Source: CAWBBA01 sp963729795
Lineage (GTDB): Bacteria; Desulfobacterota; Desulfomonilia; Desulfomonilales; Desulfomonilaceae
Direction of reading: 5' to 3'
Length of the DNA stretch: 64,000 bases
NCBI GenBank assembly: GCA_963729795.1
Contig: CAVSPC010000028.1
Coordinates: forward strand, 1-64,000
The position numbers and the translations under genes were made by a program. Shown here in pieces: positions 53,837 to 64,000 of this stretch (positions within the stretch are counted from its first letter, which is position 1; every line of letters begins with the position of its first letter). The notes beneath the pieces were generated by a model, which was not told the DNA's origin, did no database searches, and worked only from the letters and a program-made list of their open reading frames with translations.

Positions 53837-54265
53837 TCAAAGTCCGCGAAAAAACTCCCCTTTGAGGTGGTCGTTCAATTCCGCTTGGACCTGCGAGCGA
53901 ACGGCACTTACGGCCTGCCGCCACTCTTCTACCTTTTCCAGGGCCTCGGTCTCCCAGGGCAAACGTTGTTCAGGCGACTTCGCCAGGATGTCCCGTTCCA
54001 GTTCTTTGGGAACCGGGGATTGCAATAGTCTCTGATAGCGGGATTTGATCCTCCTGATTATGTGCAGGAGTTTGAGGAGATCTTCTCGGGAGAGCTTCCT
54101 GGGCGGAGAAGTGGAACATTGTCTCGGGACGAGGTTAAGGTCCTCTATAGGAGTCCCCTCCTTAAGGGCCTGGTTAATGAGTTTTTTTAGATGACGGTAA
54201 TTGCTGTTGAAGTCACCGGGAGGTTCGGAAACTCCAGCGGCCGGATTACAAAAAGAGAACAGCAT
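53837..54265 (-). CDS. Hypothetical helical protein
   Basis: 142 aa beginning MLFSFCNPAAGVSEPPGDFN. Largely helical and charged: YRHLKKLINQALKEGTPIED, LSREDLLKLLHIIRRIKSRY, WETEALEKVEEWRQAVSAVR. AGGAGG is 7 bp before ATG 54265 and only 1 bp before ATG 54271, which decides the start; the open frame to 54448 is ignored. A signal peptide is doubtful. No family is recognised. Confidence 0.6.
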   Translation of the reverse strand: MLFSFCNPAAGVSEPPGDFNSNYRHLKKLINQALKEGTPIEDLNLVPRQCSTSPPRKLSREDLLKLLHIIRRIKSRYQRLLQSPVPKELERDILAKSPEQRLPWETEALEKVEEWRQAVSAVRSQVQAELNDHLKGEFFRGL

Positions 54266-54647
54266 AACCATACCTCCTACTGGAAAGGTGAAAACACGAA
54301 AGGGGGTCCGACATGCCCGCCTCTCAGAAAACAATGCGCAGATAACATGTCCCAAACGCCGAGTCAAGAAATAGTTTATGGTTTTTAGATATCGTACTGA
54401 TGAAAAAGAAAAAACGGATAATATATCTTCAGCCGAGTTCGCCGTCATCGGGAAGGTGACTCTTTGCTTTATTGCACTCTTGTTGGTAGGCTACAGGCTC
54501 ACACTCGGAACGTTATCTATTATTGGGCGCTCAGGAATCCAAGGTGACGGTTCGGAACCTTGATGCACTCTCAAGTGGTCATATGTAGCAAGGCCCGTGA
54601 GCTTGGCCAAAATAATCTATGTTTGCCTTTTGAAGTCAGGATCTGAA

Positions 54648-57602
<2,955 letters not shown>

Positions 57603-57663
57603 AAAAATATTTTTTGATGTATTTTGGCGGCCTTCAGAGCCTCTTCCCCAAGGGATAACAGTC

Positions 57664-58362
57664 ATGAACGCATTCGAGGTCACAGCTGAATGCGAACAAA
57701 TACTAGAGCAACTCAAGTCCCTTGGTAACCCCGCTGCCGCGGAAGGCATGGCGCGCTTCGGGATCAACACCGAAAAAGCGTACGGAGTATCTATCCCCAA
57801 TCTCAGGGATATCGCCCGCAAGATAGGGAAGAACGGCCCCCTCGCGGAAGAGCTATGGTCATCAGGAATTCATGAAGCAAGAGTACTGGCGGGAATGATC
57901 TACCCGTCTGCAGACATCACGGATGAGCAAATGGAAGCATGGGTGCGCGAATTCAATTCGTGGGACCTTTGCGACCAATGCTGCAACAATCTTTTTCGGA
58001 AATCCGTAGATGCCCGCAGGAAGGCCGTGGAATGGAGCTCACGGGATGGCGAATTTGTGAAAAGAGCCGGCTTTGTGCTCATGGCATGCCTCGCGGTTCA
58101 CGACAAGAAAGCCCGGGATGAGGAGTTCTTGGAATTCCTCTCGCTAATAAAGAGAGAATCTATCGATAGCAGGAATTTCGTTAAAAAGGCGGTCAATTGG
58201 GCGCTGAGGCAGATCGGTAAGCGCAACCTGAACTTGAACCAGGCCGCGATCTCAACTGCCAACAAAATCAATGAAACAGATTCGCCGTCCGCAAGGTGGG
58301 TCGCGGCGAATGCAATTCGCGAACTGACAAGCGACGCCGTGAAAAAAAGACTGGGAGTTTGA
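57664..58362 (+). CDS. DNA alkylation repair protein (AlkD-like HEAT repeat)
   Basis: 232 aa, normal for the AlkC/AlkD group. MARFGINTEKAYGVSIPNLR and ELWSSGIHEARVLAGMI are typical, then WVREFNSWDLCDQCCNNLFR with the conserved W-D pair. VKRAGFVLMACLAVHDKKAR and FVKKAVNWALRQIGKRNLNL (KAVNWALRQIGKR) are close to the family consensus. It would remove alkylated bases or bind damaged DNA. It starts 61 bp after uvrA and may be co-transcribed, giving a repair pair. Confidence 0.9.
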   Translation: MNAFEVTAECEQILEQLKSLGNPAAAEGMARFGINTEKAYGVSIPNLRDIARKIGKNGPLAEELWSSGIHEARVLAGMIYPSADITDEQMEAWVREFNSWDLCDQCCNNLFRKSVDARRKAVEWSSRDGEFVKRAGFVLMACLAVHDKKARDEEFLEFLSLIKRESIDSRNFVKKAVNWALRQIGKRNLNLNQAAISTANKINETDSPSARWVAANAIRELTSDAVKKRLGV

Positions 58363-58429
58363 ACTTTGGCAAATCGCCCTTGGTCCCTACGAGGTCAACT
58401 TTCGCGGACCTAAAACTTCTAATCGTGGA

Positions 58430-58901
58430 TTAGGAAGATGACCACACAAAATGAATCTGTGAGGAATTCTCAATCTTCATCTTTGCAGTAAGCGTTTCGG
58501 CCGATCTTGCCAACGTAAACGTAAAGAGGAGAAGCACAATTGCGGGAGCCAGCAGGGTGGCTGAAGAGCCTACGGTCGCGCCAACGGCAGCCGATACTAT
58601 GCTAACAAAGGCTGCTCTGGTTTTTTGGCCACCCAATGTCTTCTTTCTCTTCAACGTATGAATCCTCATCGCAAATGAATTTTCTGAATTCCGATTTGAC
58701 ATTCTCCCAAAACGTCTTGCCATCTCTTTTCCCGCCAAAGGGCACTATCTCTGCACTCCCCGTTGCTTGCACCCACTTCTCGGCGGCTGTTTCGGGATCG
58801 CAAGTTGACAAGATTTCTTTGAGCGTAGTTTGTTGGTAGGGCTTTAGTTCCTGCAACCATGCATTGATTTCATATTTCGGTACGTCGAGAGCTATTGTCA
58901 C
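58430..58901 (-). pseudogene. Small partner protein of the trypsin-like peptidase, frameshifted at A6
   Basis: GTG 58901 has AAAGGAG upstream and overlaps the peptidase stop by GTGA. The first frame reads MTIALDVPKYEINAWLQELK, WVQATGSAEIVPFGGKRDGK and FRKFICDEDSYVEEKEDIGW, and stops at 58602. One base fewer in the AAAAAA run at 58621-58626 restores the reading, giving TRAAFVSIVSAAVGATVGSS then TLLAPAIVLLLFTFTLARSA to TAA 58430. So it was a cytosolic domain with FGG and E-F-x-x-F-x-C motifs joined to a hydrophobic helical segment. This two-part build is recalled from peptidase-linked conflict loci, but no family name can be given with confidence. Confidence 0.6.
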
Positions 58902-58965
58902 AGCATCTCCTTTACATATTCGGCGGATATGCAGTGGGTTGTTTGATGCAATTCTCTAGGATTGA

Positions 58966-60324
58966 CTATAGTTTTGCCCTTTTGTAGGACTCATGTCCTG
59001 GCGTGAAGCGGTGTGAGGCGAATTTAGAGTTTGTGTGGTGTTTGCTGGGATCGCGCGAAATTCCCGAGCTGAAATGACTGCGGCGAGCTGCTGCGAGCAT
59101 ATCCGAGAAGGTGATGGATCTCTTTAGGTACCAGGGGGCAGAGGGGAGGAGGAGATCTTTTCGCTTGTGGAACTGATTGACGAACCAGACCACCACGAAG
59201 CAGTAGCTCCAGTATGCCATGAGCGGAGTGCGAGTGACTGATTTCTCGCAGCGGCACTGCGGGTCTGCACTGCCGAGTAAACTCTTGGTTTCCCGATTGG
59301 TGATCTCGATACTCCAGCGATGGCTGAATCTCTGGATAGTCTCTGTATCGGAAGCCGCAGTATCGGTGTCGAAGAACACCGTGTCCGGGTACTTGTGGCC
59401 AGGATCGCGGACCATCACGATGGACAAGGGTTCATTCCCGGCTGCCTTGTACCAGATTGCCTTAAAGCGATGCACGCACACGATGGTCTCTTGGCCGTAG
59501 AGAGTGATCCAGACCCATTCCCACTGATCTCCCTCGTGGATGAAGATCGATTTAGGGCAAGGCAGACGACCTCCTTTTTTCCGCGGACGCCCTCTCTTGT
59601 TGGTCTCCTGCGTGGCCAAAGCGTACAGGGCTGCATCCATACGAACTTTTCCCGTTATATGGACTCCCTTTGGCCGATCTTGAATGATTTGCCTGTTTGA
59701 ATACCCACCGTCGACGATCACTCGGAGCGTTACGGACGAATCAATCCATGACCGTGTCAGACGGATCAACTCAGCTCCCAGCTCGGACTTGCTCCGGTGT
59801 TTCTTGCCCAGAGGCTTGACCTTGGCTTTTTGAGGCCACCACAGACGAGCGGCATAGGGTAAACAGAACACCCTCTCGGATATACCCGGCAAACGGACAA
59901 CAACCCCGATGATCACAAAGCAGACGCCGTATCCAATGGGTCTTCCCGTTTTGGGGGCATTCCCGTCGTGCTGAAATCCGGCACCGAAGATCTTCTTACC
60001 CACATGGTCGTTCAGCGTGTCATCCAAGACCAACTCAATCTCCGTCACGTCCGGCAACAGGGTATCTACAATGATCCGGAAAACCTTGAAAGCCACGTGG
60101 TCCGGAGTCCACTTGGCCTTCTCAAGGAACCGGTAGATACTGACGAAACTCTCCGATTCATGCAGCCCGCTTGTGAGGATTACCTGACTGATGGTGTGAA
60201 CCCCCACAGTCAGGACCCAACCGCTGATCAACACCCCGAAGTGCCTAAGACTCGGCGCAGTGAAGCAATCTGCAAAACGAATCTTGTCAATCTGAAACGG
60301 CTGTGGCAGATTCCGCTTGCGCAT
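58966..60324 (-). CDS. DDE transposase of IS copy 2
   Basis: 452 aa with the motifs given for copy 1 (VLDDTLNDHVGKK, RVIVDGGYSNR, RWSIEITNRETKSLLG). The C-terminus ESYKRAKL is native; the TAG stop lies inside the terminal repeat. The ATG at 60324 lies about 110 bp inside the other end, with GGGGGAGGAACGCCG upstream. Both ends are intact, so this copy may be mobile and could supply transposase. Confidence 0.93.
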   Translation of the reverse strand: MRKRNLPQPFQIDKIRFADCFTAPSLRHFGVLISGWVLTVGVHTISQVILTSGLHESESFVSIYRFLEKAKWTPDHVAFKVFRIIVDTLLPDVTEIELVLDDTLNDHVGKKIFGAGFQHDGNAPKTGRPIGYGVCFVIIGVVVRLPGISERVFCLPYAARLWWPQKAKVKPLGKKHRSKSELGAELIRLTRSWIDSSVTLRVIVDGGYSNRQIIQDRPKGVHITGKVRMDAALYALATQETNKRGRPRKKGGRLPCPKSIFIHEGDQWEWVWITLYGQETIVCVHRFKAIWYKAAGNEPLSIVMVRDPGHKYPDTVFFDTDTAASDTETIQRFSHRWSIEITNRETKSLLGSADPQCRCEKSVTRTPLMAYWSYCFVVVWFVNQFHKRKDLLLPSAPWYLKRSITFSDMLAAARRSHFSSGISRDPSKHHTNSKFASHRFTPGHESYKRAKL

Positions 60325-60435
60325 CGGCGTTCCTCCCCCAGTTTGTTGCCAAACCGTCTATGGCAGGGACGCCGATGATTTTCAAGAAAATCACCACAAT
60401 ATCAAACTACTCATCCAAAAAGTGCAAAACTATAG
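58966..60435 (-). mobile_element. IS4/IS701-type insertion sequence, copy 2 (1470 bp, intact)
   Basis: The ends are CTATAGTTTTGC (58966-58977) and its complement ending CTATAG at 60435. The 9-bp target duplication TAGGATTGA is perfect (58957-58965 and 60436-60444). Removing the element and one duplication rejoins the broken peptidase frame exactly. Copy 1 at 5831 lacks one end. Confidence 0.95.
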
Positions 60436-61019
60436 TAGGATTGATTCCGCCCACCAAAACTTTCCCCCCGAGTTTTGGCGCCCATGCTCCAATCAGGATC
60501 CCCAACATAGCGGAATTTGCAGCGGAGACTACCAGAGACCCGGATTGCCCTGGTCGCGCCTGAGTGTTGATGACTGCATGCTTTGTCCTTACGCCCTCTG
60601 ATTCCATCGGGACCTTTGCTCCAATCTCTGCCCGCTGATATGTGAGTGCCCTGCGTCCTTCGACGCAATGGGGAAACCCGAAAATGCCGGCAGCTTCTCC
60701 CACATTGATCTCGTCAAGTGTCCCTATCCTTGGCAGGATGCCATTTAAAATGATATCAGTTTCTAAAATTGTCAGATCCCTAATAGGATCAATTTCTTGG
60801 ATTTTAGCAGGAGTAAATCTTCAACTGGAATCCCCCAACTCTTGGTAGTCGTTAATTTTATTTGTCCGGGGCATTAGAACTACAAGGGGCTCATCCGACA
60901 AGTGCGTACGTGGTCACAATGTAACCATTCTCTCGGACCAGAAAGCCCGTGCCTAGCATTTCGATGATCCCCGCATTGCGTCGTCCAATCACGTAAACGA
61001 GTTGGGTAAAGATGTCCAT
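60436..61019 (-). pseudogene. Trypsin-like serine peptidase gene, frameshifted, nonsense-mutated and cut by IS
   Basis: ATG 61019 starts MDIFTQLVYVIGRRNAGIIE, then GTGFLVRENGYIVTTY. Dropping one G there gives HLSDEPLVVLMPRTNKIN, restoring the catalytic His. One TGA follows (after DYQELGDSS), then EIDPIRDLTILETDIILNGI with the catalytic Asp, FGFPHCVEGRR and the Ser motif RPGQSGSLVV. The IS enters at GGINP. The final codons continue beyond the IS at 58956-58898 as RELHQTTHCISAEYVKEML, ending in a stop that overlaps the next gene. There is no signal peptide, so it is a cytosolic trypsin-fold peptidase, as in some defence or signalling loci. Confidence 0.75.
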
Positions 61020-61082
61020 CTGGGTGCTTCTTTCTAACCTAATATCACATCATTCTAATCTCACGCCCAATTCTTAACACAG

Positions 61083-61121
61083 GATGTGGTTCATCCGTCA
61101 TCTCGCTGGATGAACCACATC
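61083..61121. terminator. Perfect 14-bp inverted repeat between operons
   Basis: GATGTGGTTCATCC (61083-61096) and GGATGAACCACATC (61108-61121) pair perfectly around an 11-nt loop. It lies 65 bp beyond the acyl-CoA ligase stop on the minus strand. There is no U tract on either side, so a terminator is likely but not certain. A regulator site is the alternative. Confidence 0.5.
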
Positions 61122-61186
61122 GGTCGCGGTAACCTGATCCACCGAATTTAACATCAGGCGATGGGGACCTCACTTTCGACAAGTGT

Positions 61187-62870
61187 TCATTTCCCTGGGG
61201 TCTTAGCAGCTTTGGCCTGGTCCAGCCTCCGCAGTTCTTTGCGTAAGATCTTTCCTACCGCGCTCTTTGGGAGCTCGTTCACAAATTCCACGTACTTGGG
61301 AACTTTGTACTTGACCAGGTTTTCCTTGCAATAGTCGATGATTTCAATTGGCGTCGCAGTTTCGCCTTGCTTAAGGACGACGTACGCCTTTATGCGCTCG
61401 CCGGAATAAGCATCAGGAACGCCTATCGCACACGCTTCCAGGATCTTGGGATGAGAGAAAAGTACCTCGTCTACATCCCTCGGATAGATGTTGAACCCCC
61501 CTGAGATGATCATATCTTTCTTGCGGTCCACAATACTGAAATAGCCTTCTTCATCTACAATCGCGATGTCACCCGTCAAAAGCCAACCGTCTCTCAAGGT
61601 GATAGCTGTCTCGTCCGGGCGATTTATGTACCCTTTCATGATTTGCGGACCCTTGAGACAAAGTTCTCCCGGTTCGCCGGGCGTCGTAATTTCTTGGTTG
61701 TAATCGTCCACATTCACCAGCTTGGCCTCAGTGTTGGATACCGGCAGGCCTATCGTGCCGGGCTTGGTCTTTGCTCCGTACGGATTGATGTGTGTCACGG
61801 GCGAAGTCTCGGTAAGGCCGTAACCTTCGCAAATTGGCGCACCGGTGAGCTTCTCGAAAGTTCTCAAAGTTTCCAGAGGAAGCGGTGCTCCGCCGGAAAA
61901 ACACCCCTTGAGAGATTTCAGACTATACTTTTTGAGCTCAGGGTAGTTGATCATTCCGTTGTACAGGGTGGGAACCGCGGGCATGAACGTGGCATTGTAC
62001 TTGTCGATAGCCTCCAAAATCGTCTTGGGTTCGGGTTTGGGGATCAAGACGTCCGCGTACGCTTGATAGATTCCAATATTCATGGCTGATGTCATGCCGA
62101 AGGAGTGGAAAAACGGCAAACAGCCCACCACGATTTCGCCCCCCGGCTCGAAATCGGGAAACCATGCGGCAGATTGCTGAACATTACATGATAGATTTGC
62201 ATGGGTCAGCTCAACACCTTTTGACACACCAGTTGTTCCGCCTGTATATAGCAGTACGGCAGTGTTCTCCCATTCCAGCTTCGGAGGATTGGTGATTGGT
62301 GGATACTTCTTGATGAGATCCATGAATTCAAGGACATCAGCGGCCGCTGGAGTCTTCAGGTGCATATCTTTTTTGACGAATGGAAAGAGTTGCTTGAGAG
62401 GGAAGGGCAGGAAATCACGGATGTGGCAAGAAATTATTTTCTTGATTCCGGTCTTCTGCCTCAAATTGATCATCCTCGGAAGTAGGACATCAAGGCAAAC
62501 TAGGGTCTTGGAGCCCGAATCATTATATTGGTGCTCCAGCTCCCGGTCCGTATAAAGTGGGTTGTTCATGGCGACAACCGCGCCCACCGCGAAACGTTCC
62601 GTAAATGGCGACTACCGTCTGGACGAGATTAGGGAGAAGTAAGGCCACCTTGTCGCCAGGACTCACCCCCAGAGCTATCAATCCGGATGCAAATCTGGAT
62701 ACCATGTCGTCCAGTTGTCGGAACGTCACGGTAGTCCCCTGGAACAGAAGCCCCGGGTTGTTGGGAAACCTCGCTGCCGTTCGAGCGAGTGCGTCCGACA
62801 TCGTTATTTTCTCGAAGTCGATCTCGGCAGGAACGTCATGGTGGTAGTATCTTAACCAAGTCTTTTCCAT
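61187..62870 (-). pseudogene. Long-chain acyl-CoA ligase (FadD-like), single frameshift
   Basis: ATG 62870 with AGAGGAG upstream starts MEKTWLRYYHHDVPAEIDFE. The frame runs to VVAIYGTFRG near 62590, where one extra G (CGCGGTGGGC in place of CGCGTGGGC) breaks it. In the next frame it continues GAVVAMNNPLYTDRELEHQY. All adenylation motifs are intact after that: LLYTGGTTGVSKGVELTHAN, GYGLTETSPV, GWLLTGDIAIVDEEGYFSIV with DRKKDMIISGGFNIYP, and PKSAVGKILRKEL carrying the catalytic Lys. It would activate fatty acids with ATP and CoA. A single fresh indel means it may be a recent mutation or a sequencing error. Confidence 0.85.
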
Positions 62871-63142
62871 TGAAAGGCTCCTCTTCAGCTCGGTACGAGC
62901 GAAATAATAGGTCGAATTGACACAGAATGCGGGATTACTTAACAGTATTTTTACACAATCGCGTGTAGATCCCCAAACAAAAAATAGGACTCGGAATGTG
63001 CCCCAAGACAAATATTTTGCGATACGGCATCGTTCTTGGGTACTAAAGGTGCGCCCTTCATGGGATGCGGAAAAATGCATTTGTGGAAGCGTAGGGGGTT
63101 TTGTAGCGTCTTCCCGAGGCAAGGGATGATATACTCGACATC

Positions 63143-63643
63143 ATGTTCAAAATAATTCTTCGCGAAATCTTGGTCCTGTTGCTGTCCTTGGCCGTGTTTC
63201 CCGCGGCTGGAGTACTGATCCTGATTTTCAGCAATTCCCTGGATATCGGCTTGTCCTTCTTAGCGCAGGAATACGGCCTTTTGGGGGGCATGGGCCCGGG
63301 CGGCCCCGCTGTTGCGTTATGGGTCAAATGGTTTGCCCCATATCTGGTGTTGCAAACGATTCGTGGATTTCTTTGGTCTCAGCGCAGCATCACCGGGAGG
63401 AGGTGGGCGAATCTCTATTTCTCAGCGTTGGCCGCATCAGTTGCAGCTTGGTCGCTGTGGAGCATGTGGGACTTGTTTTATTTCATGTATGCGCTGGGAG
63501 ACATGCCCGCAGAACTGATGCAATTCTTTCAACTGGAAGGCCGTAATATCCTGACACTCCTTGGCTGTGTCTTTCTCTGTATATACTGCCTCGGCATCTT
63601 TCTTCACCCGGAAAGAAAGAGGCAGCAACGGCCACAACCATGA
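63143..63643 (+). CDS. Hypothetical membrane protein
   Basis: 166 aa with about four hydrophobic helices: REILVLLLSLAVFPAAGVLI, VALWVKWFAPYLVLQTIRGF, ANLYFSALAASVAAWSLWSM and NILTLLGCVFLCIYCLGIFL. The tail is short and basic (HPERKRQQRPQP). No conserved polar motif suggests a reaction. It is convergent with lpxC and divergent from the acyl-CoA ligase. No family is recognised. The ATG follows GATGATATACTCGACATC, a weak ribosome site. Confidence 0.65.
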   Translation: MFKIILREILVLLLSLAVFPAAGVLILIFSNSLDIGLSFLAQEYGLLGGMGPGGPAVALWVKWFAPYLVLQTIRGFLWSQRSITGRRWANLYFSALAASVAAWSLWSMWDLFYFMYALGDMPAELMQFFQLEGRNILTLLGCVFLCIYCLGIFLHPERKRQQRPQP

Positions 63644-63700
63644 GCGCGGCGATTTTCATCGATTTGTCCGAATGCTATTTCGCGCTTGATTACGGGAAGT

Positions 63701-64000
63701 TCAGAGTATCTTCATTTTTTGGTTAATTATTTTGAGCATGGCAACATTATCGGTGTGCCCTGTCTGCTGCGCTACTATTTTGCCTCGAATGGGCCGTCCC
63801 AGGAGATAAAAATCTCCTATGAGATCTAAGATCTTATGGCGGACAAACTCATCGGGAAACCTGAGGGGTGGGTTCACGACTTTTTCCTCGTCCAGAAGCA
63901 CCACGTTGGAGAGCTTTCCCCCACTGGCGAGGCCCATCTCATCCATCATACGCATATCCTTGACAAATCCAAAGGTCCTGGCAGGCGCGATCTCACGTTT
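63701..64000 (-). CDS. lpxC: LpxC, UDP-3-O-acyl-N-acetylglucosamine deacetylase (C-terminal part; runs off the window)
   Basis: Second step of lipid A synthesis; zinc enzyme in the cytosol. Only the last 99 residues are in the window. KREIAPARTFGFVKDMRMMD, MGLASGGKLSNVVLL, PPLRFPDEFVRHKILDLIGD (with the zinc/catalytic His and Asp of EFVRHKILDLIGD) and IVAQQTGHTDNVAMLKII (catalytic His) are standard. The 5' end lies beyond 64000. It supports a Gram-negative host. Confidence 0.95.
   Translation of the reverse strand, partial: KREIAPARTFGFVKDMRMMDEMGLASGGKLSNVVLLDEEKVVNPPLRFPDEFVRHKILDLIGDFYLLGRPIRGKIVAQQTGHTDNVAMLKIINQKMKIL

Noticed and set aside
58618..58630. Programmed -1 frameshift at A-AAA-AAC
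   Set aside because: The -1 frame runs only a few codons; the long continuation is in the +1 frame.

Overview
The window looks like chromosome of a strictly anaerobic deltaproteobacterium (Desulfobacterota), perhaps of the Syntrophobacter/Desulfomonile kind. This is inferred from gene content only: an FmdE-family protein next to a nickel/cobalt ECF transporter, several acyl-CoA enzymes, two NADH:flavin oxidoreductases with Fe-S motifs, a DUF362 protein, PilZ and zinc-ribbon proteins, a large multi-PAS hybrid kinase and LpxC. No rRNA is present to confirm it.

Layout. 0-9.5 kb: exopolysaccharide co-polymerase/tyrosine kinase facing a Wza-like lipoprotein, a periplasmic MsrA-MsrB fusion cut off from its upstream DNA by an IS, and an OmpR-type two-component pair. 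9.7-23.7 kb: the first segment bounded by tRNA-Lys 3'-end repeats, with a small-ORF/FmdE/NikMQO cluster, a 1350-aa hybrid kinase, a CPBP protease and a decayed plasmid- or phage-like module. 23.7-51.4 kb: a second segment with exact 47-bp tRNA-Lys repeats at its ends. It carries a Tat-exported carbonic anhydrase, PilZ protein, small oxygenase-like protein, Nudix hydrolase, OYE-like enzyme, Cys-rich GcvH-like protein, acyl-CoA dehydrogenase, a double TetR regulator, dienoyl-CoA-reductase-like enzyme, phosphotriesterase-like enzyme, acyl-CoA thioesterase, HU protein, two IS1634 copies, an IS200 element and a broken integrase next to the intact tRNA-Lys. 51.4-64 kb: core-like genes (zinc-ribbon protein, DUF362, uvrA, alkD-like, lpxC) interrupted by a decayed protease/small-protein operon that carries a second copy of the 1.47-kb IS.

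How it fits together. The second segment looks like a catabolic island for acyl-CoA-linked substrates that has been locked in place: its integrase has Met in place of the catalytic Arg of the HxxR box and a frameshift just before the catalytic Tyr, and its excisionase-like gene is truncated beside an IS200 element. Decay is widespread. An acyl-CoA ligase has lost its middle, a CoA-transferase beta subunit has several frameshifts, a helicase has in-frame stops, and the 63-kb acyl-CoA ligase has a single-base frameshift. The most unusual locus is at 58.4-61.0 kb: a trypsin-like peptidase overlapping a small membrane-associated partner by 4 bp, broken by an IS with a perfect 9-bp target duplication, so the parental operon can be read back exactly.

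All calls are from reading the sequence; no database search was run.
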